In this document: piece after piece, positions 28,268 through 36,917 of the stretch
How positions within the stretch are numbered: the stretch's first letter is position 1
Layout of the letters: each line of letters starts with the position of its first letter
DNA from: Massilia sp. 9096
GTDB lineage: Bacteria; Pseudomonadota; Gammaproteobacteria; Burkholderiales; Burkholderiaceae_D
NCBI RefSeq assembly: GCF_000745265.1
Contig: NZ_JQNN01000001.1
Span: 186,001 to 250,000 of the forward strand
Reading direction: 5' to 3'
DNA: 64,000 nt
Program-made: the position numbers and the translations under genes
Notes under the pieces: generated by a model
What the model was told of the DNA's origin: nothing
The model's input: only the letters and a program-made list of their open reading frames with translations
The model's database searches: none

Positions 28268-29227
28268 ATGACCTTCTTTTCCATTCTGTGCGCGCTGCTG
28301 ATCGAACAGCTGAAACCGCTGCGCGCAGATAACCAGATCTACGCCGAGATCAAGCGCTTCGCGATGCGCATCGAGGCCTGGTTCAACGCCGGCCACGCCA
28401 GCAACGGCCGGCTCGGCTGGTTCCTCATGGTCGGCGGCCTGATGCTGCCGACCGCGCTGATCTACGGCGTCCTGCTGCACTACGGCTGGGTCTTCGCGGC
28501 CTTCGCCTGGAACATCCTGATCGTCTACCTGACGCTGGGTTTCCGCCACTACAGCCACTATTTCACGACGATCCAGTTCGCCCTGAACGCCGGCGACGAC
28601 GCCACGGCGCGCACCTTGCTGGCCGAGTGGGCCAAGATCGACACCGTCGGCATGGACAGCGGCGAAATCGCACGCCTGGCCGTCGAAAAGTCCTTGATCA
28701 CGACCCACCGCAATGTATTCGGCGTGTTCTTCTGGTTCCTGATGCCGCTCGGCCCGGCCTGCGCCGTCATGTACCGGGTCTCGGAATACCTCGCGCGCGC
28801 GTGGAACGAGCCGGACCACATGCGCAACGAAGCGTTCGGCGAATTCGCCGCGCGCGCGTTTTACTGGATCGACTGGATTCCGGTGCGCCTGACCGCGATC
28901 GCCTTTGCCGTGGTCGGCAATTTCGAGGACGCGATCTATGCCTGGCGCAATTTCGCCCATCGCTGGAGCGACGAGTCGAAAGGCATCATCCTGGCCGCCG
29001 GCGGCGGCGCCATGGGTGTGCGCCTCGGCACTCCGCTGGAGACCGCATCGCGCTACGTGACCCCGGACGCGGCCACGGTCGACCTGTCCAGCGCCGAGGC
29101 CGACGTGCTGCCGGGCGAGGAACCGAGCGTGCGCGCGTTGCAAAGCACCGTCGGCCTGGTCTGGCGCGCACTGTTATTATGGATGCTGCTCCTGCTGCTG
29201 CTCTCGGGCGCGGTCTTGCTGGGCTGA
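28268..29227 (+). CDS. CobD/CbiB-family membrane protein
   Basis: This 319-aa protein has four to five membrane segments and the CbiB-like start MTFFSILCALLIEQLKPL. True CbiB joins aminopropanol phosphate to adenosylcobyric acid. This stand-alone betaproteobacterial form sits far from any cobalamin gene and is annotated only at family level, with resemblance to AmpE too. The middle (ARLAVEKSLITTHRNVFGVFFWFLMPLGPACAVMYRVSEYLARAW) matches the CobD/CbiB core. The last 20 residues form a hydrophobic leucine-rich helix. I would not infer B12 synthesis from it. Confidence 0.78.
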   Translation: MTFFSILCALLIEQLKPLRADNQIYAEIKRFAMRIEAWFNAGHASNGRLGWFLMVGGLMLPTALIYGVLLHYGWVFAAFAWNILIVYLTLGFRHYSHYFTTIQFALNAGDDATARTLLAEWAKIDTVGMDSGEIARLAVEKSLITTHRNVFGVFFWFLMPLGPACAVMYRVSEYLARAWNEPDHMRNEAFGEFAARAFYWIDWIPVRLTAIAFAVVGNFEDAIYAWRNFAHRWSDESKGIILAAGGGAMGVRLGTPLETASRYVTPDAATVDLSSAEADVLPGEEPSVRALQSTVGLVWRALLLWMLLLLLLSGAVLLG

Positions 29228-29234
29228 ACCGCAC

Positions 29235-29272
29235 GGAGACATGCACTTAGTTGTCACTAAGTTCATGTCTCC
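29235..29272. repeat. 16-bp inverted repeat between the CbiB-like and DUF3579 genes
   Basis: Positions 29235-29250 and 29257-29272 pair with a single mismatch around the loop TTGTCA. It begins 8 bp after the CbiB-like stop but has no T tract. It is either a weak terminator or an operator for the downstream gene (a TATAAT lies at 29306-29311). Confidence 0.55.
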
Positions 29273-29357
29273 TAGACAGGTCTCGTCCGCAGGTCTTCTA
29301 TAAGATATAATACCCAGGTCGTTCTCATCCACGCTTCATGTTTCAGTACGCTGCACT

Positions 29358-29714
29358 ATGGCCGAGTCACCGCAAAACGGGAAGGAACACGCCGACGAGT
29401 TCGTCATCCTCGGCGTCACAAGTCAGGGGCGGCAATTCCGCCCGAGCGACTGGGCCGAGCGTCTGTGCGGGGTCATGTCGTGCTTTCGTCCCGAAGGCAG
29501 CGGCGGCCGCAATGCCTACATGCAGTTCTCGCCCTACGTCTACCCGACCGTCATGAACGGCGTCAAAGCCGTCGTGGTGAACAACGCGATCAAGAATGTC
29601 GAGCCGCTGGCTTACCACTTCGTGGTGAATTTCGCCAAGGACAACGACCTGCAAATCATCGACGACGCCACTGTCGTTCCCCCGCCACCCGGCGACAAGA
29701 AACCGGCTGCGTGA
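29358..29714 (+). CDS. DUF3579 protein
   Basis: This 118-aa soluble protein has the core FVILGVTSQGRQFRPSDWAERLCGVMSCFRPEG (about residues 15-47), which is the DUF3579 signature found mainly in Burkholderiales, Neisseriales and related groups. It is followed by SPYVYPTVMNGVKAVVVNN and ends in a proline-rich tail. The function is unknown. The conserved position near the rpsP region suggests a housekeeping role, but this is only inference. It has an upstream TATAAT at 29306. Confidence 0.87.
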   Translation: MAESPQNGKEHADEFVILGVTSQGRQFRPSDWAERLCGVMSCFRPEGSGGRNAYMQFSPYVYPTVMNGVKAVVVNNAIKNVEPLAYHFVVNFAKDNDLQIIDDATVVPPPPGDKKPAA

Positions 29715-29820
29715 GCGGCGCCTGCGTCGCTGATGCCTCCCTAAGCACGACGACTTTGATCTGACACAAACTCCTATCACCTGCCTGCGAAAGCATGATC
29801 GTCCGCACACGGAGGTCGAG

Positions 29821-29958
29821 ATGGAAGTCGGGAAACTTTGCACCCTGGACACAGTCTGCTGTACGCGCGACGAAACCGTGCAGGGCGCGGCCCTGCTCAT
29901 GCACAAGCATCACGTCGGCGACCTGGTCGTGATCGACGAACCCGACGGCGAGCAGTGA
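29821..29958 (+). pseudogene. Truncated CBS-domain protein (first half only)
   Basis: A GGAGG site 6 bases upstream leads a 45-codon ORF, MEVGKLCTLDTVCC...VIDEPDGEQ, then TGA. The sequence matches the start of about 140-aa stand-alone CBS-pair proteins (TRDETVQGAALLMHKHHVGDLVVIDE is the first CBS helix-strand unit). It stops exactly where the family continues with a GIVTDRD-type strand. No continuation is seen in any frame within the next 90 bp. This is therefore a 3'-deleted remnant, unless the short product itself is used. Confidence 0.6.
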
Positions 29959-29999
29959 CGCAAGCCCCGCGGGTAAGCGGGCCCTAAGTCTCGCCATGT

Positions 30000-30040
30000 C
30001 TTCGTCTGTTACCATGTCCTTCAAGACATAACGGACGAAG
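30000..30040 (+). promoter_or_regulatory. Leader hairpin covering the M16 protease ribosome site
   Basis: Positions 30000-30011 pair with 30029-30040 (12 bp, one G:U or mismatch position). An inner TGTC/GACA extension closes the loop. The right arm contains GGACGAAG, the only Shine-Dalgarno-like sequence before the ATG at 30045, so folding could hide the ribosome site. Confidence 0.45.
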
Positions 30041-30044
30041 TCAC

Positions 30045-32798
30045 ATGAGCTTGAGGTTTTTCCAGCGCGGCCTGGCCGCCTATGCCGTCGTTACGGCTGT
30101 ATCCTGCGCAACCTTGACCCAGGCCTGGGCCGGCGACGCGCCCACCGCGCCGCCCACTGCAACGCTCCCCAAAGGCGTCACCCTCGGCCCCTCGGTCGAA
30201 GGCATCACCGAATACCGCCTGCCGAACGGCTTGAAAGTGCTGCTGTTCCCGGATTCCTCGCGCCCGACGATCACCGTCAACGTGACTTACCTGGTCGGCT
30301 CGCGCTTCGAGAACTACGGCGAAACCGGCATGGCCCACCTGCTCGAGCACATGATGTTCAAGGGTTCGCCCAAGCATCCGGACATCACGCGCCAGTTCCA
30401 GGACCGCGGCATGCAGTTCAACGGCACGACGTCGTTCGACCGCACCAACTACTACGAAGTCTTCCAGGCCTCCCAGGACAACCTCGACTGGGCGCTGCAG
30501 ATGGAAGCCGACCGCATGACCCATTCCTTCATCGCCAAGAAGGATCTCGATTCCGAGATGACGGTCGTGCGCAACGAATACGAAAACGGCGAGAACTCGC
30601 CGACGTCGGTCTTGATGAAGCGCATGCAAAGCGTCGCCTACGACTGGCACGCCTACGGCCGCTCGACCATCGGCAACAAGAGCGACATCGAGAACGTCAA
30701 GATCAGCAACTTGCAGAACTTCTACCACCAGTATTACCAGCCCGACAACGCGGTGCTGCTGGTGGCGGGCAAGTTCGACGCGAACCAGACCCTGCGCACG
30801 ATCGGCAAGCTGTTCGGCGCGATCCCGAAACCGACGCGCAAGCTGCCCGAGTTCTGGACCGTCGAGCCGACCCAGGACGGCGACCGCAGCTTCACGGTGC
30901 GGCGCCAGGGCGACGTCCAGATCGTCGCGGTGGCGTATCACGTGCCCTCGAGCCTGCACGACGATTCCGACCTGCTCAGCTTCGCCTCGACCATCCTGGG
31001 CGATTCGCCCACCGGCCGCCTGCACCACCTGCTGGTCGACAGCGGCAAGGCCAGCGACGTGTTCGCCTTCGGCCAGACCGGCTACGCGCCCGGCCTGCAG
31101 TACTTCGGCGCCGTGATCAAGAAGGGCGAGCCGATCGAGCCGGTACGCGCAGCCTTGACCGATGCGGTCGAAAGCTTCGCCAAGAACCCGCCCACGCCGG
31201 AGGAAATGGAACGTACCCGGCGCGGCTACCTGAACAGCATCGAACGCAGCCTGGACGATCCGCAGCAGGTCGGCCTGGCGCTGTCCGAAGAGATCGCGCT
31301 GGGCGACTGGCGCCTGTTCTTCGTCGGGCGCGACCGCGTCTCGACCATCAAGGCCGACCAGGTCGCGGCGGCGTCGGCGCGCTACTTCAAGCGCGACAAC
31401 CGCACGACCGGCACCTTCCTGCCGGACGAGAATCCGCAGCGCGCGACCGTGCCGCCGGCCCCGGCAGTCGCCAGCCTGCTCAAGGACTTCAAGCCGCAAG
31501 CGTCGAGCTTGAGCGCCGAGGACTTCGATCCGACCCAGGCCAACATCATGAAGCGCACGACCTTGACGACCGCGGGCGGCGTGAAACTGGCGCTGCTGCC
31601 CAAGAAAAACCGCGGCCAGACCGTGACGGTCGACCTGCGCCAGCACTTCGGCGACGAGCAGAATCTGTTCGGCAAGGGCGCGCTCCCGGGCCTGACCGCC
31701 GCCATGCTGATGCGCGGCACCACCCAGTACAATCGCGTGCAGCTGGCCGACGCCTTCGACAAGCTGAAAATCGCCGGCAGCCTGACGCATTTCCAGACCA
31801 CGCGCGAAAACCTGCCGGAAGCGCTCAAGCTGGTGGCCCACGTGCTCAAGGAGCCGAGCTTCCCGGCCAACGAATTCGAGCAGCTGCGCCAGCAATCGCT
31901 GGTCGGGCTCGACGCCAGCCGCAGCGAGCCGACCACGGTGGCCTCGCGCGCGCTCAACGAACACTTCGATCTGTATCCGAAGGGCGATATCCGTCATGAA
32001 ACCACGCTCGCGGAAGACGTCGCCGACCTCAAGGGCGCCACGCTCGAGCAGGTGAAAGCCTTCCACCGCGACTTCTACGGCACGGTGCCGGCCGAGATGG
32101 CGGTCGTCGGCGACTTCGATGCCGGCACCATCGTGCCGCTGATCGACTCGCTGTTCGGCCAGTGGAAAGCCCCGATGCACGTGGCGCCGGTGACGCGCAA
32201 GTTCGCCGACGTCAAGCCGATCCATGAAGTGCTGAACACGCCCGACAAGGAAAACGGCTTTTATACGGCGCGCATGAACCTCGACCTGAACGTCGAAGAC
32301 CCGGACTATCCGGCGCTGATGCTGGCCGATTACATCTTCGGCGGCGGCGGGCTGAAATCACGCCTGATGGACCGCATCCGCCAGAAGGATGGCCTGTCCT
32401 ACGGCGGCGGTTCCAACCTGGCGCCGGGCGACATCGACCGCGCCGGCCTGTTCGCGATCAGCGCGATCGCTGCGCCGCAGAACCTGGCCCGGGTCGACGC
32501 CGACGTGCGCGAAGAACTGGCGCGCGTGCTCAAGGATGGCTTTACCGCGGCGGAACTCACGGGAGCAAAGTCGGGTCTGATGCAGCAGCGCATCCAGAAC
32601 CGGGCCGAAGACGGCGCACTGGCGGCCGGCTGGACGTCCTACCTGTATCGCGACCGTACTTTCGAATGGTCGGCCGACTTCGAGCGCCGTTTGATGGCGG
32701 TGACGCTGCCGCAGTTGAACGCCGCATTCCGCAAGGCGATCGATCCATCCAGGATGTCGGTCGTGATGGCGGGCGACAAATCGAAGATGAAGCCCTGA
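30045..32798 (+). CDS. Periplasmic M16 (pitrilysin-type) zinc metalloprotease
   Basis: This 917-aa protein has a signal peptide (MSLRFFQRGLAAYAVVTAVSCATLTQAWA, cleavage near residue 29). The inverted zinc motif HLLEH lies at about residues 98-102 in GMAHLLEHMMFKGSPKHPD, with the distal Glu in the NEYENGENSP region (about residue 180). It contains two M16 units in one chain. The C-terminal one (VFGGGGLKSRLMDRIRQKDGLSYGGGS, about residues 765-790) lacks the zinc site and carries the R/Y substrate-clamp residues, as in pitrilysin-like proteases. It degrades peptides in the periplasm. It stands alone, with a hairpin at its start. Confidence 0.9.
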   Translation: MSLRFFQRGLAAYAVVTAVSCATLTQAWAGDAPTAPPTATLPKGVTLGPSVEGITEYRLPNGLKVLLFPDSSRPTITVNVTYLVGSRFENYGETGMAHLLEHMMFKGSPKHPDITRQFQDRGMQFNGTTSFDRTNYYEVFQASQDNLDWALQMEADRMTHSFIAKKDLDSEMTVVRNEYENGENSPTSVLMKRMQSVAYDWHAYGRSTIGNKSDIENVKISNLQNFYHQYYQPDNAVLLVAGKFDANQTLRTIGKLFGAIPKPTRKLPEFWTVEPTQDGDRSFTVRRQGDVQIVAVAYHVPSSLHDDSDLLSFASTILGDSPTGRLHHLLVDSGKASDVFAFGQTGYAPGLQYFGAVIKKGEPIEPVRAALTDAVESFAKNPPTPEEMERTRRGYLNSIERSLDDPQQVGLALSEEIALGDWRLFFVGRDRVSTIKADQVAAASARYFKRDNRTTGTFLPDENPQRATVPPAPAVASLLKDFKPQASSLSAEDFDPTQANIMKRTTLTTAGGVKLALLPKKNRGQTVTVDLRQHFGDEQNLFGKGALPGLTAAMLMRGTTQYNRVQLADAFDKLKIAGSLTHFQTTRENLPEALKLVAHVLKEPSFPANEFEQLRQQSLVGLDASRSEPTTVASRALNEHFDLYPKGDIRHETTLAEDVADLKGATLEQVKAFHRDFYGTVPAEMAVVGDFDAGTIVPLIDSLFGQWKAPMHVAPVTRKFADVKPIHEVLNTPDKENGFYTARMNLDLNVEDPDYPALMLADYIFGGGGLKSRLMDRIRQKDGLSYGGGSNLAPGDIDRAGLFAISAIAAPQNLARVDADVREELARVLKDGFTAAELTGAKSGLMQQRIQNRAEDGALAAGWTSYLYRDRTFEWSADFERRLMAVTLPQLNAAFRKAIDPSRMSVVMAGDKSKMKP

Positions 32799-32926
32799 AA
32801 AGCAACAGATGAGCAACGCCGAGCCCTCGAAAACTGGTCAATGCCCGGTCCTGACGCTATGATGTTGCCTATGAGCAGCATTGCTTTTATGCAGCAAACA
32901 TTGCGTCGGGATATTGTAAAGGAAGC

Positions 32927-33721
32927 ATGATGAAGGGCATGACCAAGGCAACGCCGAGTGAACCCGCGTTCGCCGGCAAAGTGGCGCTGGTGACCGGCGC
33001 CGCGAGCGGGATCGGACGCGCGACGGCGCTGGCGTTCGGGCGCGCCGGCGCCAGCGTCGTCGTGGCGGACACGTCGGTGGACGGCGGCCACATGACGGCG
33101 GCGCTGATCGTCGAGGCGGGCGGCAAGGCGCTGTTCGTGAAGACCAACGTGACGGTGGCGGCCGAAGTCGAGGCGCTGGTCGACAAGGCGGTCGCGCACT
33201 ACGGCCGCATCGATTGCGCGGTCAACGGCGCCGCCACCGAGGAAGAATACCTGCCGCTGGCCGAAGGCGAGGACGAGCAGTTCGACCGCATCATGGGCGT
33301 CAACGTCAAGGGCGTCTGGCTGTGCATGCGCGCCCAGCTGCGCCAGATGCTCAAGCAGGAAGGCGGCGGCACGATCGTCAACGTGGCCGACGTTGGCGGC
33401 CTGGTCGCCGCCCCCAACCGCGCGATCTATTCGGCGTCCAAGCACGCCGTGGTCGGCCTGACCAAGACCGCGGCCGTGGAATACGCCAAGGATGGCATCC
33501 GCATCAACAGCTTGTGCCCGGGCGCCGTGAAAACCCCGCTGCTCGCGCGCATGCTCGAGCGCGAGCCGGGCCGCGACAAGAAGCTCAAGGCCGCGCACCC
33601 GATGGGCCGCATCGCCGATGCGTCGGAAGTCGCCAACGCGGCGCTGTGGCTATGCTCGTCGCAGGCCTCGTTCGTCACCGGGCACCAGCTGGCGATCGAT
33701 GGCGGCTTGACGGCGATCTGA
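32927..33721 (+). CDS. SDR-family oxidoreductase with altered catalytic serine
   Basis: This 264-aa short-chain dehydrogenase has the cofactor motif TGAASGIG (about residues 23-30), with an acidic Asp after beta-2 (VVADTS) suggesting NAD(H). The active-site YSASK is present (Tyr168, Lys172). The residue 13 positions before the Tyr, normally the catalytic Ser, is Asp (IVNVADVGGL). The usual NNAG is also changed to NGAA (CAVNGAATEEEY). It may be a weak or unconventional enzyme. AAAGGAAG precedes the start. The substrate is unknown and there is no operon partner. Confidence 0.88.
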   Translation: MMKGMTKATPSEPAFAGKVALVTGAASGIGRATALAFGRAGASVVVADTSVDGGHMTAALIVEAGGKALFVKTNVTVAAEVEALVDKAVAHYGRIDCAVNGAATEEEYLPLAEGEDEQFDRIMGVNVKGVWLCMRAQLRQMLKQEGGGTIVNVADVGGLVAAPNRAIYSASKHAVVGLTKTAAVEYAKDGIRINSLCPGAVKTPLLARMLEREPGRDKKLKAAHPMGRIADASEVANAALWLCSSQASFVTGHQLAIDGGLTAI

Positions 33722-33800
33722 ACGTTGACGGTCATTTCCGCCTTTCAATGGTAGGCTGTCAGAAGCCCACTCTTGCATTGCCGGACCGGAGGAACTGCCG

Positions 33801-33995
33801 ATGACCATCAAAGTCTACCGCTATGCGCAGCACGCGCCCGAACAGGACGACACCCTGGCGCATGCCTATGCGACGATGGATTTCATCGTCCTCAACAAGC
33901 TGACTGCCGTACCGGACAGCGCAATGGACGTCGATCCGGCGCACGTCGATGCGGACGGGCGCTACCTCGGGCTCAACGGCGGCCAACCCGGCTGA
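33801..33995 (+). CDS. Small uncharacterised protein (64 aa)
   Basis: A GGAGG site 8 bases upstream of the ATG supports translation. The product, MTIKVYRYAQHAPEQDDTLA onward, is acidic and soluble, with no motif I recognise. It ends 12 bp from the stop of the convergent glycosyltransferase pseudogene. Confidence 0.6.
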   Translation: MTIKVYRYAQHAPEQDDTLAHAYATMDFIVLNKLTAVPDSAMDVDPAHVDADGRYLGLNGGQPG

Positions 33996-34007
33996 TACGG
34001 GCGCGGA

Positions 34008-35218
34008 TCAGCGCTGCCCCGGCGTCGGCGCCTGCACGCGCGCCTTCCACTGCCCACCCTTGCCGGTCCAGTAGCGCAGCGCCGAGCCGAACGTCGCGCT
34101 CACGTAGAACAGCGCGATCAGCGGCAGCAGCGGCGCCCACAGGAGCGACCTGCGGTAATAGCGCAGCATCGGGGCGTAGGCGATGGCCATCAGCAGCCAC
34201 GCGGCCCAGGCCGGCCATGCCGGCGCGTGCAGCGCCAGGCCAGCCAGTGCGAACAGCGGCGGCGCCAGGTAGATCACGAACATGCCCACCAGCGTGCCCG
34301 CCAGAAGCAATGGCGAATACCGCAATTGCGTGAACGCCGTGCGCGCGATCATGTTCCAGATCTCGCGCCAGGAATCGTAGGGCCGCAGCGACACGCTCGC
34401 GTCGGCCAGGTCGAGCCGGATCGGGCGCGCCATCCCTTTGCCGTGGCGATGCTTGATGCGCGCCGCGAGGCTGCAATCGTCGATGAGTTCTTGCCGGATC
34501 GATTCGATGCCGCCGGCTTCGACCAGGGCCGCACGCCGCACCAGCATGCAGCCGCCGGCCGCGCCCGCCGTCGCCTTTTTCACGTTGCCGACCCAGGCGA
34601 ACGGATACAGCTTGGCGAAGAAAAACACGAAAGCCGGGATCAGCGCCTTTTCCCACGGCGAATCGCAGCGCAGGCGCACCATCAGCGACACCAGGTCGCG
34701 GTCTTCCAGGATCGTGCGCGCGACCAGCTGGGCGGCGGCGTCGCGCGGATGGTGGATGTCGGCGTCGGTCAGCAGCAGGAAATCGGCCTTCAGGCCGAGC
34801 GTCTCGATCGCTTTGATACCCTGCGACTGCGCCCATACCTTGCCCGACCAGCCGGGCGGCAGCGGCTCGGCTTTCAAGACGCTCAGGCGGTCCGCGCGGC
34901 CGAGTGCGCGCGCCTCGGCCTGGGCGGCAACGGCGGTACCGTCCGTGCTGTGGTCGTCGACGACGATGACGTGGAAAGGCCCGGATAGTCCTGCGCCAGC
35001 AGCGAGCCGACCGCGCGCCCGATGACGTCGGCTTCGTTGCGCGCCGGGACCACCGCCACCAGCGCCGGCCAGGCGCCGCTTCCCGAGGCCGCAGGGCGGC
35101 CGACGGCCGCGATGTCAGCCGCAGCCAGCGCCGGCGCCGGCCGCGCGCGCCAGAAGCCGCCGCGGGCGAACAGCAGGACGAGCCAGATCAGGAGGGACAG
35201 CCAGGCGATAAGTAGCAT
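34008..35218 (-). pseudogene. Frameshifted HpnB-type family 2 glycosyltransferase
   Basis: The N-terminal part (from ATG 35218) has a membrane helix and ALVAVVPARNEADVIGRAVGSLLAQDYPG, a GT2 start. The frame then degenerates into Ser/Thr/Arg. In another frame the chain continues as FHVIVVDDHSTDGT and KAEPLPPGWSGKVWAQSQG, then LTDADIHHP (DxD), GGCMLVRRAAL, and C-terminal membrane helices to 34008. Restoring one G in the run at 34978-34979 joins the frames into about 403 aa. This is the hopene-associated HpnB layout. Either the gene is inactivated or the base is miscalled. No other hpn gene is nearby. Confidence 0.75.
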
Positions 35219-35245
35219 GCGATCGAGGTAGCTGGGATGATGCGG

Positions 35246-35569
35246 TCACTGGACTGTGTCTTTTGCCTTGTCCAGGGCTGCGCTCACTTTACGGTTGTTC
35301 GGATAACGCTTGCGCACGACAGCTTCGTCGCGGTCCAGCCGGTCGCATTTCAGGTCGCGCAGCGCTTCACGGATTTCCTTTTTCCGATCGGCGTCGTAGC
35401 CTTCCTCGCCGCGCCAATGATTGCAGTCGACGATGCGCCCGATCAGAGCGGCCACGTCCTGCGGCTGGCCTCGCGTCAACGCGTCCACGGCCTCTTGCCC
35501 CTGGGCGCCGGACTGCAGCCCGGCGGCGCAGGCGAAAAGGCAGGCGAGCAGACAGGCAGGGCGACGCAT
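35246..35569 (-). CDS. Small exported protein (107 aa)
   Basis: The start at 35569 gives a signal peptide MRRPACLLACLFACAAGLQSG (cleavage about residue 20-25). The mature part is charged and helical: DALTRGQPQDVAALIGRIVDCNHWRGEEGYDADRKKEIREALRDLKCDRLDRDEA. Two Cys may form a disulfide. I do not recognise a named family. The gene lies 7 bp after the next leftward gene and may be co-transcribed with it. Confidence 0.7.
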   Translation of the reverse strand: MRRPACLLACLFACAAGLQSGAQGQEAVDALTRGQPQDVAALIGRIVDCNHWRGEEGYDADRKKEIREALRDLKCDRLDRDEAVVRKRYPNNRKVSAALDKAKDTVQ

Positions 35570-35576
35570 CGTTGCC

Positions 35577-35879
35577 TTATTTCCGGCCCGGCCCCTTGGC
35601 CTTGCCCGCCTGTGGCCCGGCCGAGCGCGCCTGCTGCTGGCGTTTCTGCTGGTGCTGCTGGGTCGCGACGCGGTTTTGCTTGGCCTTGAACAGCGCCACC
35701 GCGTCCTCGCGCGCGCGCGTGAGGGTGCGCATGTCGGGGTGGTCGTCGTGCGGCGAAAAGTACTCGGCATCCTGGGCGTCGACCACCAGCTTGATGGCGG
35801 CCTCGTCCTCGAGGTCGTAGAGCTCGGTGAGCAGGGTGGCGACTTCGTCGAGGTAGGCTTCGTAGGTCAGTTGGGTCAT
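35577..35879 (-). CDS. Uncharacterised 100-aa protein
   Basis: An acidic N-terminal helical half (MTQLTYEAYLDEVATLLTELYDLEDEAAIKLVVDAQDAEYFSPHDD) is followed by a basic Gln/Lys-rich tail (QQHQQKRQQQ...GPGRK). No membrane segment or signal is present, and I do not recognise a family. It lies 8 bp downstream of the esterase gene, so it probably belongs to the GntR-esterase transcription unit. Confidence 0.65.
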   Translation of the reverse strand: MTQLTYEAYLDEVATLLTELYDLEDEAAIKLVVDAQDAEYFSPHDDHPDMRTLTRAREDAVALFKAKQNRVATQQHQQKRQQQARSAGPQAGKAKGPGRK

Positions 35880-35887
35880 GGGCTTGG

Positions 35888-36916
35888 TCAGGGTGAAAGT
35901 GAGGTGGATGCCAGCGCGGCGATGCGTGCGCCGATCCAGGCGTGCGTGCGCGCGGTGATCCGCTGCGCCATCGGGATCGGGAAGTGGATGACGCCGTGCG
36001 GCACCTCGGGCAGCAGGTGCAGCTGGACGTTGACATGCGCGTCGGCGTGCGCGCCGTCGTGGGCGTTGGCCGTGCGCCAGCGCGCCGCCATTTCGATGCT
36101 GTCGTCGCGCAGCGGGTCGAGCTGGCCGGCGAACAGCAGCGCGGGCGGCAGGCCGGACAGGTCGCCGAACAGGGGCGAGAGCGGCGCCTGGCGGCGCTCG
36201 GCGTCGGTCAAGCCGGGCGTGAGCATGCGCAGGCTTGAGACCATGCCGGGGCCGTGCAGCACCAGCGTGTCGGGGCCGGCGCTGTGCACGCTGGGTGTGC
36301 CGGCCAGGTCGTACACGCCGTAGTAGAGCACCGCGCCGGCGATGCGCGCCAGCAGTTCGGGCCAGGCTTTCAGGCGCAGCAGCGTGGCCGCGGCGAGGTG
36401 GCCGCCGGCCGATTCGCCGACCAAGAACACCGGCAAGCCGTCGAATCCGCCGAAGCTGTCACCAAGGCCGCCTTGCAACAGCCAGCGCGCCGCCGCCAGG
36501 CAATCGTCCATCACGTGCTGGATCGGCGCGCGGGTGGCCAGCCGATAGTCGACCGAGACGACCGCCACGCCGCAGGCCTGCACCAGCGCCATGTTCAGGG
36601 CGTCGTTCATGCGCGCATTGCCGATCACCCAGCCGCCGCCGTGGTAGTCCAGCACCACGCCGCGCGGTGCACCGGCCGGGCGCAGTACCCGTACCGGCAC
36701 GCGCAGGGCGTCCATCGTCGCGGTCATCGATTCGACCTGGATGCCGGCGCGCGCGACCTTGCGGTCGGCATTGAACTGCGACAGCCGCATCAGCGCCTGG
36801 ATCAGCATCGGCGTGAAGCGGTTGCGGACCTTGAAGCGCGGCGCGTGCGCCAGCTTGCGGTTGAACTCGCGCGACGCCTGCAGGGTGGCCTCATCGATGT
36901 CCATGGCGATCTCCAT
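35888..36916 (-). CDS. Alpha/beta hydrolase of the HSL (GDXG) esterase family
   Basis: This 342-aa cytosolic carboxylesterase-like enzyme has the oxyanion-hole motif HGGGW (about residues 89-93 in LDYHGGGWVIGN). The nucleophile elbow is GESAG (Ser about residue 168), with Asp in AGQLDPLRDD (about 276) and His in VPHGVIHF (about 318). This is the hormone-sensitive-lipase type that hydrolyses short-chain esters. The start is ATG 36916 (or 36904). It begins 1 bp after the stop of the GntR gene and is surely co-transcribed. That might mean the regulator responds to the ester product, but this is inference. Confidence 0.88.
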   Translation of the reverse strand: MEIAMDIDEATLQASREFNRKLAHAPRFKVRNRFTPMLIQALMRLSQFNADRKVARAGIQVESMTATMDALRVPVRVLRPAGAPRGVVLDYHGGGWVIGNARMNDALNMALVQACGVAVVSVDYRLATRAPIQHVMDDCLAAARWLLQGGLGDSFGGFDGLPVFLVGESAGGHLAAATLLRLKAWPELLARIAGAVLYYGVYDLAGTPSVHSAGPDTLVLHGPGMVSSLRMLTPGLTDAERRQAPLSPLFGDLSGLPPALLFAGQLDPLRDDSIEMAARWRTANAHDGAHADAHVNVQLHLLPEVPHGVIHFPIPMAQRITARTHAWIGARIAALASTSLSP

Positions 36917-36917
36917 G

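Noticed and set aside
30021..32225. A 734-codon minus-strand frame opposite the M16 protease
   Set aside because: Antisense shadow; composition typical of reversed GC-rich codons.
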